A stretch of 5,035 nucleotides of DNA from Solirubrobacteraceae bacterium (GTDB taxonomy: Bacteria > Actinomycetota > Thermoleophilia > Solirubrobacterales > Solirubrobacteraceae), in NCBI GenBank assembly GCA_030043235.1, contig JASHYF010000248.1:1-5035 (forward strand), read 5' to 3'. The position numbers and the translations under genes were made by a program. The notes under the pieces were generated by a model. The model had not been told where the DNA came from. It ran no database searches and saw only the letters and a list, made by a program, of their open reading frames with translations. Shown one piece after another: positions 4,726 through 5,035 of the stretch (position 1 is its first letter; each line of letters opens with the position of its first letter).

Positions 4726-5035
4726 CCACGAGCGGGTGCCCGCGCGCGCGAGTCCGCGGCACGGGCTGCCGTTGCGCCACGCGCTCGCGCTGGGCCTGAT
4801 TCAGGGGCCCGCGGAGCTTCTGCCCGTATCCTCCTCCGCGCACACCGAGCTCGTGCCGTGGCTTGCGCGCTGGCCATACGCGCGCCTCGACGGCGCCAGG
4901 CGCAAGGCCTTCGAGGTCGCCCTGCACGCGGGCGCCGGTCTCGCGCTCGCCACGCACATGCGTGGCGAGCTGCTCCAAGACGCCGCGCGCCTCGATCGCC
5001 GACGCGCCCGGATGCTCGCGCTGTCGCTCGCGCCC
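4709..5035 (+). CDS. uppP: Undecaprenyl-diphosphatase UppP (BacA family), N-terminal part; cut by right edge
   Basis: The first 109 codons of the membrane enzyme that removes a phosphate from undecaprenyl diphosphate to regenerate the carrier lipid for peptidoglycan and other surface polymers; overproduction gives bacitracin resistance in other bacteria. The signature LGLIQGPAELLPVSSSAH (28-45) contains the family (E/Q)xxxE motif as Q32 and E36, plus the catalytic-site Ser/His run. AFEVALHAGAGLALA (67-81) is also typical. The second catalytic motif (PGxSRSxxT) would lie beyond the window. Start choice is uncertain: GTG 4709 follows a G-run at suitable spacing, but in-frame GTG codons at 4703, 4721 and 4736 are possible. 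The last gives an N-terminus closer to family length, because conservation begins only around residue 19. The gene follows dedA by 52 bp on the same strand, and the two probably act together in carrier-lipid recycling. Confidence 0.93.
   Translation, partial: MRALVPHERVPARASPRHGLPLRHALALGLIQGPAELLPVSSSAHTELVPWLARWPYARLDGARRKAFEVALHAGAGLALATHMRGELLQDAARLDRRRARMLALSLAP

Noticed and set aside
4448..4978. Minus-strand frames opposite the dedA end and uppP
   Set aside because: They have low-complexity Arg/Ala-rich products, while the plus strand encodes clear DedA and UppP motifs.

Overview
The window is about 70% GC, with strong G/C preference at third codon positions and short intergenic gaps. 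The protein sequences look like those of a high-GC actinobacterium, most likely of the Thermoleophilia/Solirubrobacterales type. That placement rests on recalled family resemblance, not a search. The high GC also opens long false reading frames on the opposite strand of every gene.

Layout. On the minus strand, read right to left, a three-gene run starts at 3862. It comprises a DUF354 GT-B-fold protein (2810-3862), a large membrane CapD/FlaA1/WbpM-type nucleotide-sugar dehydratase (488-2791) and, overlapping its stop by an ATGA, a membrane-anchored protein cut by the left edge (1-491). A 128-bp divergent spacer (3863-3990) carries a hairpin and a perfect 11-bp inverted repeat. On the plus strand, a DedA-family membrane protein (3991-4656) is followed after 52 bp by the first 109 codons of an UppP undecaprenyl-diphosphatase (4709-5035), cut by the right edge.

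How the genes fit together. The minus-strand genes suggest synthesis of a surface glycan: nucleotide-sugar modification plus a glycosyltransferase-like protein. The plus-strand pair suggests recycling of the undecaprenyl phosphate carrier used for such glycans. DedA proteins have been shown to move undecaprenyl phosphate across the membrane, and UppP makes it from the diphosphate. This joint role is inferred from context.

Unusual features. A 48-column GC-rich palindromic repeat (42 identities, one gap) occurs in two orientations: inside the 3' end of the dehydratase gene and over the dedA-uppP junction, including the uppP start. In the dehydratase it runs directly into a five-unit 18-bp tandem repeat that is translated in frame. 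The dehydratase also has an extra segment of about 45 residues inside its conserved domain, which begins with a possible degenerate relative of the same repeat. At the left edge the convincing protein signal changes reading frame, suggesting an indel, a broken gene or a chimeric join. No RNA gene, CRISPR array, insertion sequence or defence system was seen, and no wholly new system can be claimed.
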